Shown in pieces: positions 33,093 to 42,674 of a stretch of 64,000 bases of DNA. The stretch comes from CAAFZY01 sp964410325 (lineage in GTDB: Bacteria > Pseudomonadota > Alphaproteobacteria > RF32 > CAG-239), in NCBI GenBank assembly GCA_964410325.1, contig CAYPFN010000009.1, forward strand, positions 6,411 to 70,410. The letters run 5' to 3'. Made by a program: the position numbers and the translations under genes. Position 1 is the first letter of the stretch. Every line of letters starts with the position of its first letter. The notes beneath the pieces are model-generated. The model had not been told where the DNA came from. It worked only from the letters and a program-made list of their open reading frames with translations, and did not search any database.

Positions 33093-34271
33093 ATGAAATA
33101 CGTTTCTTTTATTGCTTTAACGGCAGCTGTCGTGTTTTTACGGATAGCCAGTGCGCCGGCGGCGACATCTTCAATTGTGATTGATGCCACTAGCGGCAAT
33201 GTCCTATATGCAGATAATGCCGACGAACAACGTTATCCGGCGTCTTTAACCAAACTGATGACGCTTTATATAACTTTTAACGCTTTGGAAAACGGAATGC
33301 TGAAGTTGGACGATAAACTTAAAATATCCCATACGGCGGCCAACCGTTCGCCCTCAAGGCTTAACTTAACGCCTGGCAAAACAATTGATGTCCGCACCGC
33401 TATTTTGGCTACAATCGTTAAATCAGCAAACGACTGCGCCACCGTGTTGAGCGAAGCTTTGGCCAAAGATGAACGCAGCTTTGCCGTTTTAATGACGGAA
33501 ACGGCCAGAAATTTAGGCATGAAAAACACTACATTTAAAAATGCATCTGGTCTGCAGCATTCCCAGCAAAAAACCACCGCTCGAGATATAGCCGTTCTGG
33601 CGGCGGCGCTTTATCATCATTTTCCACAGTATTACGCCTGGTTTTCTATCCCATCATTTGAATATGACGGTAAAACATATACAACACATAATTTTTTATT
33701 GAAAGACTTTTACGGCGTGGATGGTATGAAAACCGGCTATACGGCCGCGGCCGGATATAATATTGTAACTTCTGCCAAACGTGGCGGTCGTCGGATAATT
33801 GCCGTTACCATGGGGCATGACCGGCGGGAAACACGCGATAAGGACGTTTCTGCCATGATGGAAAAAACTTTGGCCGAAATGGAAAAAACGGATCGCATCG
33901 ATTCGCAAAAATTATATGCCGAAATTAATAAAACCATTTCTTCGGCAAAAAATGTTAAACTGGCCGCCGCGGGAAGTTATCTGCCGAAATCATCTAAAAA
34001 CGGGAATTGGGCGATTCAGATCGGCGCTTTTGGTAATCATGGCAAAGCGCAAAATTATGCTACAAAAATAAAAAATAAACTGTCAGGAAAATTTGCCGTC
34101 CGCGGGATTGATATAGAAAAATTTGATTTAAACGGCATAACAATGTATCGTTCCAAATTGGTCGGACTGGATAAAAATGCGGCTGACAAAGCTTGCAATT
34201 TTCTGCAAAAAAGCGGCCAGTCCTGCATGGTGACGGCTTATCGCTCCAATCCTGCATATGCCCGGAAATAA
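33093..34271 (+). CDS. dacA: D-alanyl-D-alanine carboxypeptidase (PBP5 type) with SPOR domain
   Basis: Periplasmic S11 peptidase that trims stem peptides of peptidoglycan. It has a signal peptide (to about 23). Active-site motifs are S51-L-T-K54, SAN (KSANDCATVL) and KTG (MKTGYTAAAGYN). The C-terminal part at about 305-385 is a SPOR domain (WAIQIGAFGNHGKAQNYA, SCMVTAY), which binds denuded glycan at the septum. The fusion is common in Alphaproteobacteria. The stop lies 2 bp before the mipZ-like start. Confidence 0.93.
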   Translation: MKYVSFIALTAAVVFLRIASAPAATSSIVIDATSGNVLYADNADEQRYPASLTKLMTLYITFNALENGMLKLDDKLKISHTAANRSPSRLNLTPGKTIDVRTAILATIVKSANDCATVLSEALAKDERSFAVLMTETARNLGMKNTTFKNASGLQHSQQKTTARDIAVLAAALYHHFPQYYAWFSIPSFEYDGKTYTTHNFLLKDFYGVDGMKTGYTAAAGYNIVTSAKRGGRRIIAVTMGHDRRETRDKDVSAMMEKTLAEMEKTDRIDSQKLYAEINKTISSAKNVKLAAAGSYLPKSSKNGNWAIQIGAFGNHGKAQNYATKIKNKLSGKFAVRGIDIEKFDLNGITMYRSKLVGLDKNAADKACNFLQKSGQSCMVTAYRSNPAYARK

Positions 34272-34273
34272 CC

Positions 34274-34948
34274 ATGGCTCAGATTATTGTCATAAGCAGC
34301 TTAAACACCTTTTCTGGTAAAACTTTGCTGGCTGCCCATCTGGCGATTATGCTGGCTGCTGAATATAAAACTGCGGTTTTAGATTCGGCTTCCGGTGACA
34401 GTGCGCTTGCTTCCTTTATAGCCAGACGCCATAACTTAAATATGAGCAGGGGATATAATCTGCTTACGCCGCCGTACCATACTTTACATAAAGAGACATT
34501 TGAGTCATTAAATCAAAGTTGTGATGTACTGATTCTAGATTCGCCAGAAGAAAAATATTTTAAATATGCCGATATACTGCTTACACCTCTGCACGGAAAA
34601 GAAGGCGCGTCTTCCGTTGCTTCTGTCGGCAGTATGTATGCCTCGCTGGTATGGGAAGCTAAAAAGCACCGGGCGGCTTTGGGAAAAAATGCTTTCCGCT
34701 GGATAGTCTGCCCTAATGATGATTATGATGCCGATGATAAAGCAAAAATATCTTCCGCTGGGAAAATTATCGGTTTTCAAGTTTCGCCCAGACTGCAGCG
34801 ACGCAAAGAATATGCTGAAGGGATGAAAACCGGCCTGACGGTTCTGGATAAGGATCTGCCAGATTTAAAAACTTTATTTGATTTACCGGATTTATATGCC
34901 CGCCGCGAACTAAAAAAATTGGTAGCTTTTATTTGGCCTGATAAGTAA
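34274..34948 (+). CDS. mipZ: MipZ-like ParA/MinD-family ATPase with divergent P-loop
   Basis: P-loop ATPase of 224 residues like MipZ, the alphaproteobacterial division-site selector. N-terminal IIVISSLNTFSGKTLLAAHLA is the P-loop. SCDVLILDSP is the Walker B region. The C terminus (VSPRLQRRKEYAEGMKTGLTVLD) resembles the MipZ tail. The ParA-type P-loop normally reads K-G-G-x-G-K-T with a signature Lys; here that Lys position is Asn, so dimer-coupled hydrolysis may differ. ATG 34274 follows dacA by 2 bp. ParB is not in the window. Confidence 0.72.
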   Translation: MAQIIVISSLNTFSGKTLLAAHLAIMLAAEYKTAVLDSASGDSALASFIARRHNLNMSRGYNLLTPPYHTLHKETFESLNQSCDVLILDSPEEKYFKYADILLTPLHGKEGASSVASVGSMYASLVWEAKKHRAALGKNAFRWIVCPNDDYDADDKAKISSAGKIIGFQVSPRLQRRKEYAEGMKTGLTVLDKDLPDLKTLFDLPDLYARRELKKLVAFIWPDK

Positions 34949-35046
34949 TATTTATAGCGCAGAACAGATAAATTTTGCTTTACCTCATAAATCTTTTGGG
35001 GCAAAATACGGAAATAAAACATAAATAAGCATAAATGGAGATGATT

Positions 35047-36666
35047 ATGATAAAAATTATTTCAACAACGCCTTATACCGATCAAAAGATGGGTACTGGT
35101 GGAATTCGCAAAAAATCCCGCGTGGCGGTTCAGCCCAATTATGTTGAAAATTTTATCCAAAGCCTGTTTGAGGCTATAGGCGGCGTCACAGGTCAGACTT
35201 TTGTGTTAGGTGGCGACGGGCGCTATTATAACGAAATTGCCATTCAGAAAATCATCAAAATCGCCGCCGCCAACGGCATGAAAAAATTAATTGTCGGCCA
35301 AAACGGCTATATTTCCACGCCGGCTTCTTCCAATGTGCTGTTGAAAAATCATGCCGACGGCGGATTGGTTTTATCGGCTTCGCATAATCCCGGCGGAATT
35401 AACGGCGATTTCGGCATTAAATACGCCACCAAAAGCGGCGGTCAGTGTCCAACCTCGATAAGCAATGCGATTTACGCCCGCAGCAAAGAAATCAGAGAAT
35501 ATAAAATTTTTGACGCGCCGGATATTGATTTAAGCCATATCGGCAGCCAAAAATTAGGCGATATGGAAATTGAGGTAATTGACCCGGTAAAAGATTATGT
35601 TGAAATGATGGAAGGTATTTTTGATTTTGCCGCTATTAAAAAGCTTTTTCAAAAAGGTTTTACCATGGTCTTTGATGCAATGAACGGCGTAACTGGACCG
35701 TATGCTGTAAAAATTTTTGAAGAAATTTTGGGCGCGCCGCAAGGATCTGTGCGCAACTTTGTGCCTAAGCAGGATTTTGGCGGTCTGCATCCAGATCCAA
35801 ATTTAATTTATGCCAAAGACTTGGTTGATTTGATGTATTCTGCTCAAGCGCCTGATTTTGGCGCGGCTAATGACGGGGACGGCGATCGCAATATGATTTT
35901 AGGACGTAAATTTTTTGTTACGCCGAGCGATAGTCTGGCTATTTTAACCGATAATTATAAATATATTCCGGTATACAAAAACGGCATATACGGAGTTGCT
36001 AAGTCGGCGGCCACATCGACCGCCGTATCCAGAGTGGCCAAAGCTTTAAATATCGGTTATTATGAAGTGCCGACTGGTTGGAAATATTTTTGTAATCTGA
36101 TGGATTCCCAAAGAGTTACGCTTTGCGGTGAAGAAAGTTTTGGCACAGGCTCAAGCCATATCCGCGAAAAAGACGGAATTTGGGCAGTTTTGTTTTGGCT
36201 GAATATTATTGCGGCTACAGGTAAATCCGTTCGGGAAATCACCGAAGAATTTTGGCAAAAATACGGCCGCAGCTATTATCTGCGCTTTGATTATGACGGT
36301 ATAGATACGGCTGTTGCCGATAAACTCATGGCGGATCTGGAAGCATCGCTCCCTTTACTTACCGGTAGAAACTTTTCTGGTTACGAAGTTTCGGAGGCTT
36401 ATCCGTTCATATATAAAGATCCGGTAGACGGAAGTTCTACTAAAAATGGCCTGATTGTTTGGTTTAAAGACGGATCGCGCATTGTTTACCGTTTGTCCGG
36501 AACTGGAACAACCGGCTCAACATTGCGAGTTTATCTGGAAGTTTATGAGCAAAAACGTCTGGATGCCAAGCCTGAGGAAATGCTCACATCCTTATCCAAA
36601 GCCGCTATGGATATTGCGGAAATAACCCAACGCACTGGTAAAATTAAGGCTGATATAATAACTTAA
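35047..36666 (+). CDS. pgm: Phosphoglucomutase (alpha-D-glucose phosphate specific)
   Basis: Interconverts glucose-1-phosphate and glucose-6-phosphate, feeding UDP-glucose and envelope sugars. It shows QKMGTGGIRKKS, the phosphoserine loop SASHNPGG, metal site DGDGDRN, sugar loop GEESFGTGSSHIREKDG and phosphate site RLSGTGTTGSTLRVYLE. At 539 residues it is typical of the eukaryote-like PGM type. ATG 35047 is chosen because GGAG lies 6 nt upstream; two in-frame ATGs precede it at 35035 and 35041. Confidence 0.93.
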   Translation: MIKIISTTPYTDQKMGTGGIRKKSRVAVQPNYVENFIQSLFEAIGGVTGQTFVLGGDGRYYNEIAIQKIIKIAAANGMKKLIVGQNGYISTPASSNVLLKNHADGGLVLSASHNPGGINGDFGIKYATKSGGQCPTSISNAIYARSKEIREYKIFDAPDIDLSHIGSQKLGDMEIEVIDPVKDYVEMMEGIFDFAAIKKLFQKGFTMVFDAMNGVTGPYAVKIFEEILGAPQGSVRNFVPKQDFGGLHPDPNLIYAKDLVDLMYSAQAPDFGAANDGDGDRNMILGRKFFVTPSDSLAILTDNYKYIPVYKNGIYGVAKSAATSTAVSRVAKALNIGYYEVPTGWKYFCNLMDSQRVTLCGEESFGTGSSHIREKDGIWAVLFWLNIIAATGKSVREITEEFWQKYGRSYYLRFDYDGIDTAVADKLMADLEASLPLLTGRNFSGYEVSEAYPFIYKDPVDGSSTKNGLIVWFKDGSRIVYRLSGTGTTGSTLRVYLEVYEQKRLDAKPEEMLTSLSKAAMDIAEITQRTGKIKADIIT

Positions 36667-36681
36667 AACCATAAAAACTGA

Positions 36682-36700
36682 CCGCTGTGACAAACAGCGG
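36682..36700. other. Hairpin between pgm and cckA
   Basis: CCGCTGT (36682-36688), loop GACAA, ACAGCGG (36694-36700). There is no T-run after it, so it is a weak terminator candidate and may instead protect or regulate the cckA leader. Confidence 0.4.
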
Positions 36701-36734
36701 AGGCAATTGGCTGATAAAATAAAAGGTTTGATTT

Positions 36735-39332
36735 ATGCTAAAAAAAAATACCGTTAATCGCCCTGACCGCCGGCTCGAAGCAACGCTGAGCGCTTTGGTT
36801 TATACGGTTGTAGCATTAGCCTTAAGCTTGTTTATGCTTTTCGTTTATCCGCAATATTCACTTTATTTAATCATGCTTATTTTAGGCGTGACGGTTTTTT
36901 GCATTACCCTGGCAATCCAGATTATGTCGGCCAGCGAAGAAGCCCTGACTTACGGAGGGTTTGCCAATGAAATTTTAAACAGCCGGGAAATTATAAACCG
37001 TATTGATAATAACCGCGGCGAACCGATTATTGAAAATCAGCCGGCAAAGAAATTTTTTGACGGGGGCTACGTCCTTGAGAGCTTACGGGAAAATTTAGTA
37101 AAAGAAAGGAAAAATCAGCTGAATTTTCAAAGACTGGAATCCGCTATAAAAAATTTGAAAGAAGAAAAAATAACGTTGCAATTGTTGTTATCCGAGGAAG
37201 AAAAGTGGTATGACGTGGTGTTTCGCCCGTTGTATTTAAAAAAGAGCAATATTTTTGAAGAAGAGTTTTCAATTGAAAAAATCAAAAAAGAAACCTATCT
37301 TTTCTGGACAATTGAAGATGTGACCGCGGCTAAAAACATGGAAAGGATTTTTGAGGAAGAGCGTAAAAAACTCCACTATTTTATTCACCATATGCCAATA
37401 GGAATTTACATTACCGACACTGATTACACTTTAGAATATGTCAATGAAAGCTTTGCTGCCCAGCTGGGTTTTTCCCGTGAAGAAATGATTGGAAAATCAT
37501 TTAAAGAGCTGGTTGCGCATGATGACGGTATTTTAAATTCCCGTTTGCCGGCATACAAAGGCATGACGATTTTTCATCAAAACCAGGGAATGCCAAATCA
37601 GGAATTGTTTATCTTACAAAATAATTTTAAAGATGGGAATACTGTTAAAATTAGAGGTCTAGCCATAAAAGATTTGCCGACGGATCAGCAATTAGGCGAT
37701 GAATTAAATTATGCCGTAGATAAAATTGATTGGCTGTTTAACACCTCGCCGAGTGGAATTATTTTTATGGATGCCAAGGGCAACATTCAAACCGCCAATC
37801 GCCGTGCTGTGGAGATGTTGGGAGATCTTTCCCAAAAACTTTCGGATACGAATATAGCACAATTTTTTCAAGTTCCGACTATACAGCTACTTCAGGATAT
37901 TTATAAAAAATATGAGGCAGAAACGGCTAACCGCGATATTAATAAAATAGAAAGCCGTTTGAAGTCGGATAAAGTTATCCAGATTTATACGGCGCCGCAG
38001 CGACGCATGCATGCTCAGGAAAACACATTGGATGGGTTGGTATTGTACCTTGAAGATACTACCGAGCAAAAAAATCTGGAATTAAAATTTGCTCAGGCGC
38101 AAAAAATGCAGGCTATGGGACAGTTGGCTGGGGGTGTCGCGCATGATTTCAATAATTTACTGACGGCAATGATTGGTTTTTGCGATTTGTTGCTACAACG
38201 GCATGGCGTCGGCGATCCTTCTTTTGCCGATTTGATACAGATTAAGCAAAACGCAAACCGAGCGGCCGGATTGGTGCGCCAATTGCTGGCGTTTTCACGC
38301 AAACAACCGTTAAAGCCAAAACGAATAGATGTGACGGAGAACTTTATTGAACTTAGTCATCTGTTAAAGCGGATATTGGGTGAGCAAATTACATTAGAAT
38401 TTAATCATGGCAATGATCTGGGTTTCATTCGTGTTGATCCAGTACAGTTTTCGCAAGTTATTATAAATCTGGCGGTTAATGCCAAAGACGCCATGAACGG
38501 TAAGGGAATTCTGCGCATATCTACTCGGACGGAACGTTTAAGCGAGCCTTATCAGTTTGGTGCCGACACAGTTTCTCCCGGTGATTTTGTCGTGATAAGT
38601 GTCAGTGATACTGGCTGTGGTATTCCACCAGAAAACCTGACGCGGATTTTTGAACCATTTTTTTCAACCAAGCAAAATGTTGTTGGGTCCGGAACAGGAT
38701 TGGGACTGTCCATGGTCTATGGCATTGTCCGCCAAACGGAAGGTTTTATCAAAGTAGACAGCACGCTCGGAAAAGGAACGACATTTTCTATTCATCTGCC
38801 ACGTTTTGAGACTGGTGGTGAAGAACGTGAAAAACTTCCGTCGCGACAGGAAAACAAACAGGTGCCACTTTTAACTTCCGTTTCTGCCGATAATCAACCG
38901 CCGAAAATTATTTTTGGTTTGAACGTTGCTGCTTTGGATCAGGGGTTGGAACAGGCAGTCAACCAGCAGGAAATTAGAATTTTATTTGTTGAAGATGAGG
39001 ATTCTGTGCGTGCTTATGGTGTCAGAGCATTAAAGAAAAAAGGATTTGCCGTAACGGCTTGTAATAGTGCGGAAAATGCGTTGGAGCTTTTAGATAAAGG
39101 CGAGAAATTTAATTTGCTGATTACGGATATGGTCATGCCAGGCTTAAGTGGTGCAGATTTGGCAAAACAAATGAAGAACAGCCAGCCTGATATAAAGATT
39201 ATTTTAGCCTCTGGCTATTCAGAAGAAATTGCCCGTCGTGAATTGTCTGGCTCAGAAGATTTTGAATTTATTGCCAAGCCCTATAGCTTGGGCGATTTAA
39301 TCCAGAAAGTGTTTAATGTCTTGAATGGTTGA
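36735..39332 (+). CDS. cckA: Hybrid histidine kinase CckA
   Basis: Cell-cycle kinase of the CckA-ChpT-CtrA phosphorelay. It has 865 residues with two N-terminal helices (about 20-65), tandem PAS domains at about 215-320 and 330-450, HisKA with His470 (GGVAHDFNNLLTAMIGF), HATPase (INLAVNAKDAM, DTGCGIPPEN, GTGLGLSMVYG) and a C-terminal receiver with phosphoacceptor Asp798 (LLITDMVMPGLSG). The GGVAHDFNNLLTA motif and order are diagnostic. chpT and ctrA are not in the window. Its stop overlaps the hdaA start, a coupling of two cell-cycle regulators. Confidence 0.94.
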   Translation: MLKKNTVNRPDRRLEATLSALVYTVVALALSLFMLFVYPQYSLYLIMLILGVTVFCITLAIQIMSASEEALTYGGFANEILNSREIINRIDNNRGEPIIENQPAKKFFDGGYVLESLRENLVKERKNQLNFQRLESAIKNLKEEKITLQLLLSEEEKWYDVVFRPLYLKKSNIFEEEFSIEKIKKETYLFWTIEDVTAAKNMERIFEEERKKLHYFIHHMPIGIYITDTDYTLEYVNESFAAQLGFSREEMIGKSFKELVAHDDGILNSRLPAYKGMTIFHQNQGMPNQELFILQNNFKDGNTVKIRGLAIKDLPTDQQLGDELNYAVDKIDWLFNTSPSGIIFMDAKGNIQTANRRAVEMLGDLSQKLSDTNIAQFFQVPTIQLLQDIYKKYEAETANRDINKIESRLKSDKVIQIYTAPQRRMHAQENTLDGLVLYLEDTTEQKNLELKFAQAQKMQAMGQLAGGVAHDFNNLLTAMIGFCDLLLQRHGVGDPSFADLIQIKQNANRAAGLVRQLLAFSRKQPLKPKRIDVTENFIELSHLLKRILGEQITLEFNHGNDLGFIRVDPVQFSQVIINLAVNAKDAMNGKGILRISTRTERLSEPYQFGADTVSPGDFVVISVSDTGCGIPPENLTRIFEPFFSTKQNVVGSGTGLGLSMVYGIVRQTEGFIKVDSTLGKGTTFSIHLPRFETGGEEREKLPSRQENKQVPLLTSVSADNQPPKIIFGLNVAALDQGLEQAVNQQEIRILFVEDEDSVRAYGVRALKKKGFAVTACNSAENALELLDKGEKFNLLITDMVMPGLSGADLAKQMKNSQPDIKIILASGYSEEIARRELSGSEDFEFIAKPYSLGDLIQKVFNVLNG

Positions 39333-40065
39333 CGGTACGGCAATGGCAGATAAAATAAAACAATTTCCTTTAAAATTTAAGCCTCGCACGGATTTCGGCC
39401 GGCAGGATTTTATGGTTGCTAAATGCAATGCGGAGGCGTTAAAAGCGGTGGAAATATGGCCGAACTGGCCTTTTTTTGCCCTTGTTTTATATGGTCCGCG
39501 TGGTTCAGGAAAATCACATTTGGCCCATGTTTTTGCCGAACATGCCGCAGCCTGCACCGAACGGCCGTTCCCGATTTTAATTATTGACGCCATGGCGGTT
39601 AATAATAAAAATGTCGCGCGCATTCATGCCGAGAATCCCTGCCTGATTGTAGAAGACTTGACTCCTAAAGCCGATAACGAAGCTTTGTTTCATTTATTTA
39701 ACTTATATCAGAATGAGGGCGGTTATATTTTATTCACTTCAGAAGCGGCGCCAGCGCGGATGCATTTTAAATTGCCGGATTTGCAATCGCGGTTAAATAT
39801 GGTACCGGCGATTGCCATCGGCGAACCAGATGATGAAATGTTGACAATGCTCATTGTCAAACTCTTTAACGACCGCCGGATTATAATTTCGCTGGAAGTG
39901 TTAACGTATATTGTGCGGAATATGCAGCGTTCGTTTTCTTATGCCTGTAAATTGGTAGAAGAAATTGATACAATATCGCTGGCGCGCAAACGCGCCGTTA
40001 CGATTCCTCTTGTCAAGGAAGCCATGCAGATGCTTAACATCAATGTTCAGCAAGAATTGTTCTAG
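39325..40065 (+). CDS. hdaA: HdaA-like DnaA-related replication regulator
   Basis: AAA+ protein related to DnaA domain III, expected to stimulate ATP hydrolysis by DnaA on the clamp. It shows FKPRTDFGRQDFMVAKCNAEA, Walker A GPRGSGKSHLAHVF, a degenerate Walker B (CLIVEDL), sensor region LPDLQSRL and RSFSYACKLVEEID. It lacks the DnaA DNA-binding domain. At 246 residues the length fits. ATG 39325 overlaps cckA by 8 bp; ATG 39343 (MADKIKQFPLKF) is an equally plausible start. The N-terminal QFPLKF could be the clamp-binding motif. Confidence 0.85.
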   Translation: MVDGTAMADKIKQFPLKFKPRTDFGRQDFMVAKCNAEALKAVEIWPNWPFFALVLYGPRGSGKSHLAHVFAEHAAACTERPFPILIIDAMAVNNKNVARIHAENPCLIVEDLTPKADNEALFHLFNLYQNEGGYILFTSEAAPARMHFKLPDLQSRLNMVPAIAIGEPDDEMLTMLIVKLFNDRRIIISLEVLTYIVRNMQRSFSYACKLVEEIDTISLARKRAVTIPLVKEAMQMLNINVQQELF

Positions 40066-40315
40066 GTTTTTCGGTAGTATGGCTTGTCATTATGCAAAGC
40101 GGGTTGTCGCAGATATAATCGGTTGTTTTTTTATGCTCTTCAATCAGTAACGGAAAAAAATAATTTGATATGGAGCGTTATGGGAGCTTTTCCGAAAAGA
40201 ATATCCTGAAAGCATAATTATCCCCATAATTCACAAGTAAAAAAAAATCTCATACCGACAATAAAAATTTATATTTATAAAGAATAAAAAACCAGGAAAG
40301 AAAGACTAATACACA

Positions 40316-41788
40316 ATGGAAAACATAGATACTTCAAAACTGCCGCAGAACATTGAAGCTGAACAGGCTTTAATTGGAGCAATTTTGGCCAACAATAAGG
40401 CGTTTGAAAAAGTTTCGGAATTTTTGAAACCGCAACATTTTGCAGATCCAGTTCATGTCAGGATTTTTGATGTGATATCCAAACTTATCAACCGTAGCCA
40501 TATTGCCGATGTGATTACCCTGAAAAATTATTTTGAACAGGAAGGCAGTTTAAATGAAGTCGGCGGCCCTAATTATCTGATAAAACTTGCCGACAGCGCA
40601 TCGCCGATGACCAATGTCGAATATTATGCGCAGTTTGTCTATGATAAATATTTGCGCCGGGAGTTGATTAATACCGGAACAGAAATTGTTAACAGAGCTT
40701 TTGCGGAAACGGCTGATTTGTCGGCTTTGGAACAAATTGAAGAAGCCGAACAGGATCTTTTCCGCCTTTCTGACCAGGGCGAAACGCAAGGAGGCTTTGT
40801 TGATTTTGCCTCAGCGCTGACCTCATCTTTGGGTTATATTGAACAAGCCTATCAGAAAGAAGGTAAAATTTCCGGGCTTTCAACTGGTTTGGAGCGTTTA
40901 GATTACAAAACCGGCGGTTTAAATAATTCTGATTTAATCATTATCGCCGGACGTCCGGCAATGGGAAAAACGGCGCTTGCTACTAACATTGCTTATAATG
41001 TGGCCGAATATATGGGACGGGCCAAAGATATGGATCCGCATGATCGAGGAGTGGCATTCTTTTCACTTGAGATGTCGGCCGATCAACTAGCATCGCGCAT
41101 CTTGTCGACTGTGACCCAGACTCCGGGCAATAAAATGCGTACCGGTGAATTGGATAATGCTCAGTTTACGCGCATTGCTGCCGCTGTTCGCGAATTAGAA
41201 ACTATCCCCTTATATATTGACGATACGCCAGGCGTTACGATAAATTCGATTCGCACCCGTGCGCGCCGTTTAAAACGTACTAAAGGGCTAGGACTGATAG
41301 TAATTGATTATATTCAACTCATTACTGGAAGCAATAACCGAAAAAATGAAGGAAGCCGCGTGCAAGAGCTTTCTGAAATTTCCCGCGGTCTCAAAATCTT
41401 AGCCAAAGAATTAAAAGTGCCGGTTGTTGCTCTTTCCCAATTAAACCGCGGCGTTGAATCCCGTGATGACAAACGTCCGCTGATGTCTGATTTGCGTGAA
41501 TCTGGTTCGATTGAACAAGATGCTGATATTGTAATGTTTGTATATCGTGAAAATTATTATTTACGCAATGAGGAACCAAAACAAAAACAAAATGAAACAC
41601 CGGAGCATTTTCAGCATCGTATTGAAGAATGGCATAAAAGAGACAGGGAAACGGCCAATTTAGCAGAAATAATTATTGGCAAACAGCGCCATGGACCGAC
41701 GGGTACAGTCAAACTTTTTTGGAATGGAGAGTTTGCTCAGTTCGGTAATTTGGCCAATGAAGAGAGCCTGCCTGAACAAATAGGATGA
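40316..41788 (+). CDS. dnaB: Replicative DNA helicase DnaB
   Basis: Hexameric fork helicase. The N-terminal domain starts LPQNIEAEQALIGAILANN. The RecA-like domain has Walker A GRPAMGKTALA, EMSADQLASRIL, IDYIQLI, LSQLNRGVESR and SGSIEQDADIVMFVYR. It has 490 residues, with no intein. A gap of 250 bp upstream holds its promoter, in which I recognise no gene. The stop overlaps the next start (ATGA). Confidence 0.97.
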   Translation: MENIDTSKLPQNIEAEQALIGAILANNKAFEKVSEFLKPQHFADPVHVRIFDVISKLINRSHIADVITLKNYFEQEGSLNEVGGPNYLIKLADSASPMTNVEYYAQFVYDKYLRRELINTGTEIVNRAFAETADLSALEQIEEAEQDLFRLSDQGETQGGFVDFASALTSSLGYIEQAYQKEGKISGLSTGLERLDYKTGGLNNSDLIIIAGRPAMGKTALATNIAYNVAEYMGRAKDMDPHDRGVAFFSLEMSADQLASRILSTVTQTPGNKMRTGELDNAQFTRIAAAVRELETIPLYIDDTPGVTINSIRTRARRLKRTKGLGLIVIDYIQLITGSNNRKNEGSRVQELSEISRGLKILAKELKVPVVALSQLNRGVESRDDKRPLMSDLRESGSIEQDADIVMFVYRENYYLRNEEPKQKQNETPEHFQHRIEEWHKRDRETANLAEIIIGKQRHGPTGTVKLFWNGEFAQFGNLANEESLPEQIG

Positions 41789-42171
41789 AGCTGATGAAAA
41801 AGCTTGTAGATTATACCACGGAAGAATGGGAAAACATTTGTAATCATTGTGGCAAATGTTGCCTGATAAAGCTTCAGGATGAAGAGGGTGGTGCCGTTTA
41901 TTATACGGATGTTGTCTGCCGTTATTTTTATGAGGAAAAATGTTTGTGCACCATCTATAATCACCGCCGTGAACTTGTGCCGGAATGTTTAAAACTTGAT
42001 AAAGATAATATACGCAACATAGAATGGATGCCCAAAACTTGCGCTTACCGCCGTTTGTTTGAAAAACAACCGTCTTATCCGAAAACGACGATTAAAGGGC
42101 GCTGTATTTCCGAAACTGTTGTCCGGCAAGAAGATTTGGAAGATCATATTGTTGATTGGGAAGATTTATAA
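41785..42171 (+). CDS. YcgN/UPF0260 cysteine-cluster protein, copy 1
   Basis: Cysteine-rich protein of 128 residues. The motif C-x2-C-x3-C-C (CNHCGKCC) is followed by CRYFYEEKCLCTIY, HRRELVPECL and MPKTCAYR, the UPF0260 pattern of eight or so cysteines likely to bind a metal or Fe-S cluster. Function is unknown. It overlaps the dnaB stop by 4 bp and shares TAATG with the next gene, its paralogue. It lacks the central PFWHPL block found in copy 2. Confidence 0.85.
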   Translation: MKLMKKLVDYTTEEWENICNHCGKCCLIKLQDEEGGAVYYTDVVCRYFYEEKCLCTIYNHRRELVPECLKLDKDNIRNIEWMPKTCAYRRLFEKQPSYPKTTIKGRCISETVVRQEDLEDHIVDWEDL

Positions 42172-42674
42172 TGAACAAGGTGCTGGATATAGAACCTGAA
42201 TATGATCCTCAAAGCCGTTATGCCCATACGGAACATCTGACTCCAGAATTTTGGAAACATAAAAAACTTGAGGATATGAGTCGGGAAGAATGGGAACTTT
42301 TATGTGACGGATGCGGCAAATGTTGCTTGAACAAACTCGAAATTAAAGGAAAAATTAAGTTTACCAATACTTATTGCCGGTTTTTAAACCGCCAAAACTG
42401 TTTATGCAAAATTTACCCACACCGTTTTACAATTGTGCCAGACTGCCGCGATATTGATTTAAAGGCTGTGCGTGAAAAACCGCGCTGGCTACCCAAAACC
42501 TGCGCTTATTGGCTTTTAGATAATGGTTATGATTTACCGTTCTGGCATCCGTTAGTAAGTGGCCGGGCAGAAACGGTTCATACGTCCGGCAATTCGCTTA
42601 AAGGACGCCGGCTTGTTAATGAAACCGAGGTTGTTGACTATGAAAATTACCTTATTGACTGGCCAGACCTATAA
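42171..42674 (+). CDS. YcgN/UPF0260 cysteine-cluster protein, copy 2
   Basis: Second member of the same family, 167 residues. It shows FWKHKKLEDMSREEWELLCDGCGKCC, CRFLNRQNCLCKIYPHR, VPDCRDID, WLPKTCAYWLL and LPFWHPLVSG. This is the closer match to classical YcgN. The start ATG 42171 shares a base with the stop of copy 1. The 3' end overlaps the metallopeptidase start by 35 bp. Tandem paralogues of this family are unusual; they may form a pair. Confidence 0.87.
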   Translation: MNKVLDIEPEYDPQSRYAHTEHLTPEFWKHKKLEDMSREEWELLCDGCGKCCLNKLEIKGKIKFTNTYCRFLNRQNCLCKIYPHRFTIVPDCRDIDLKAVREKPRWLPKTCAYWLLDNGYDLPFWHPLVSGRAETVHTSGNSLKGRRLVNETEVVDYENYLIDWPDL

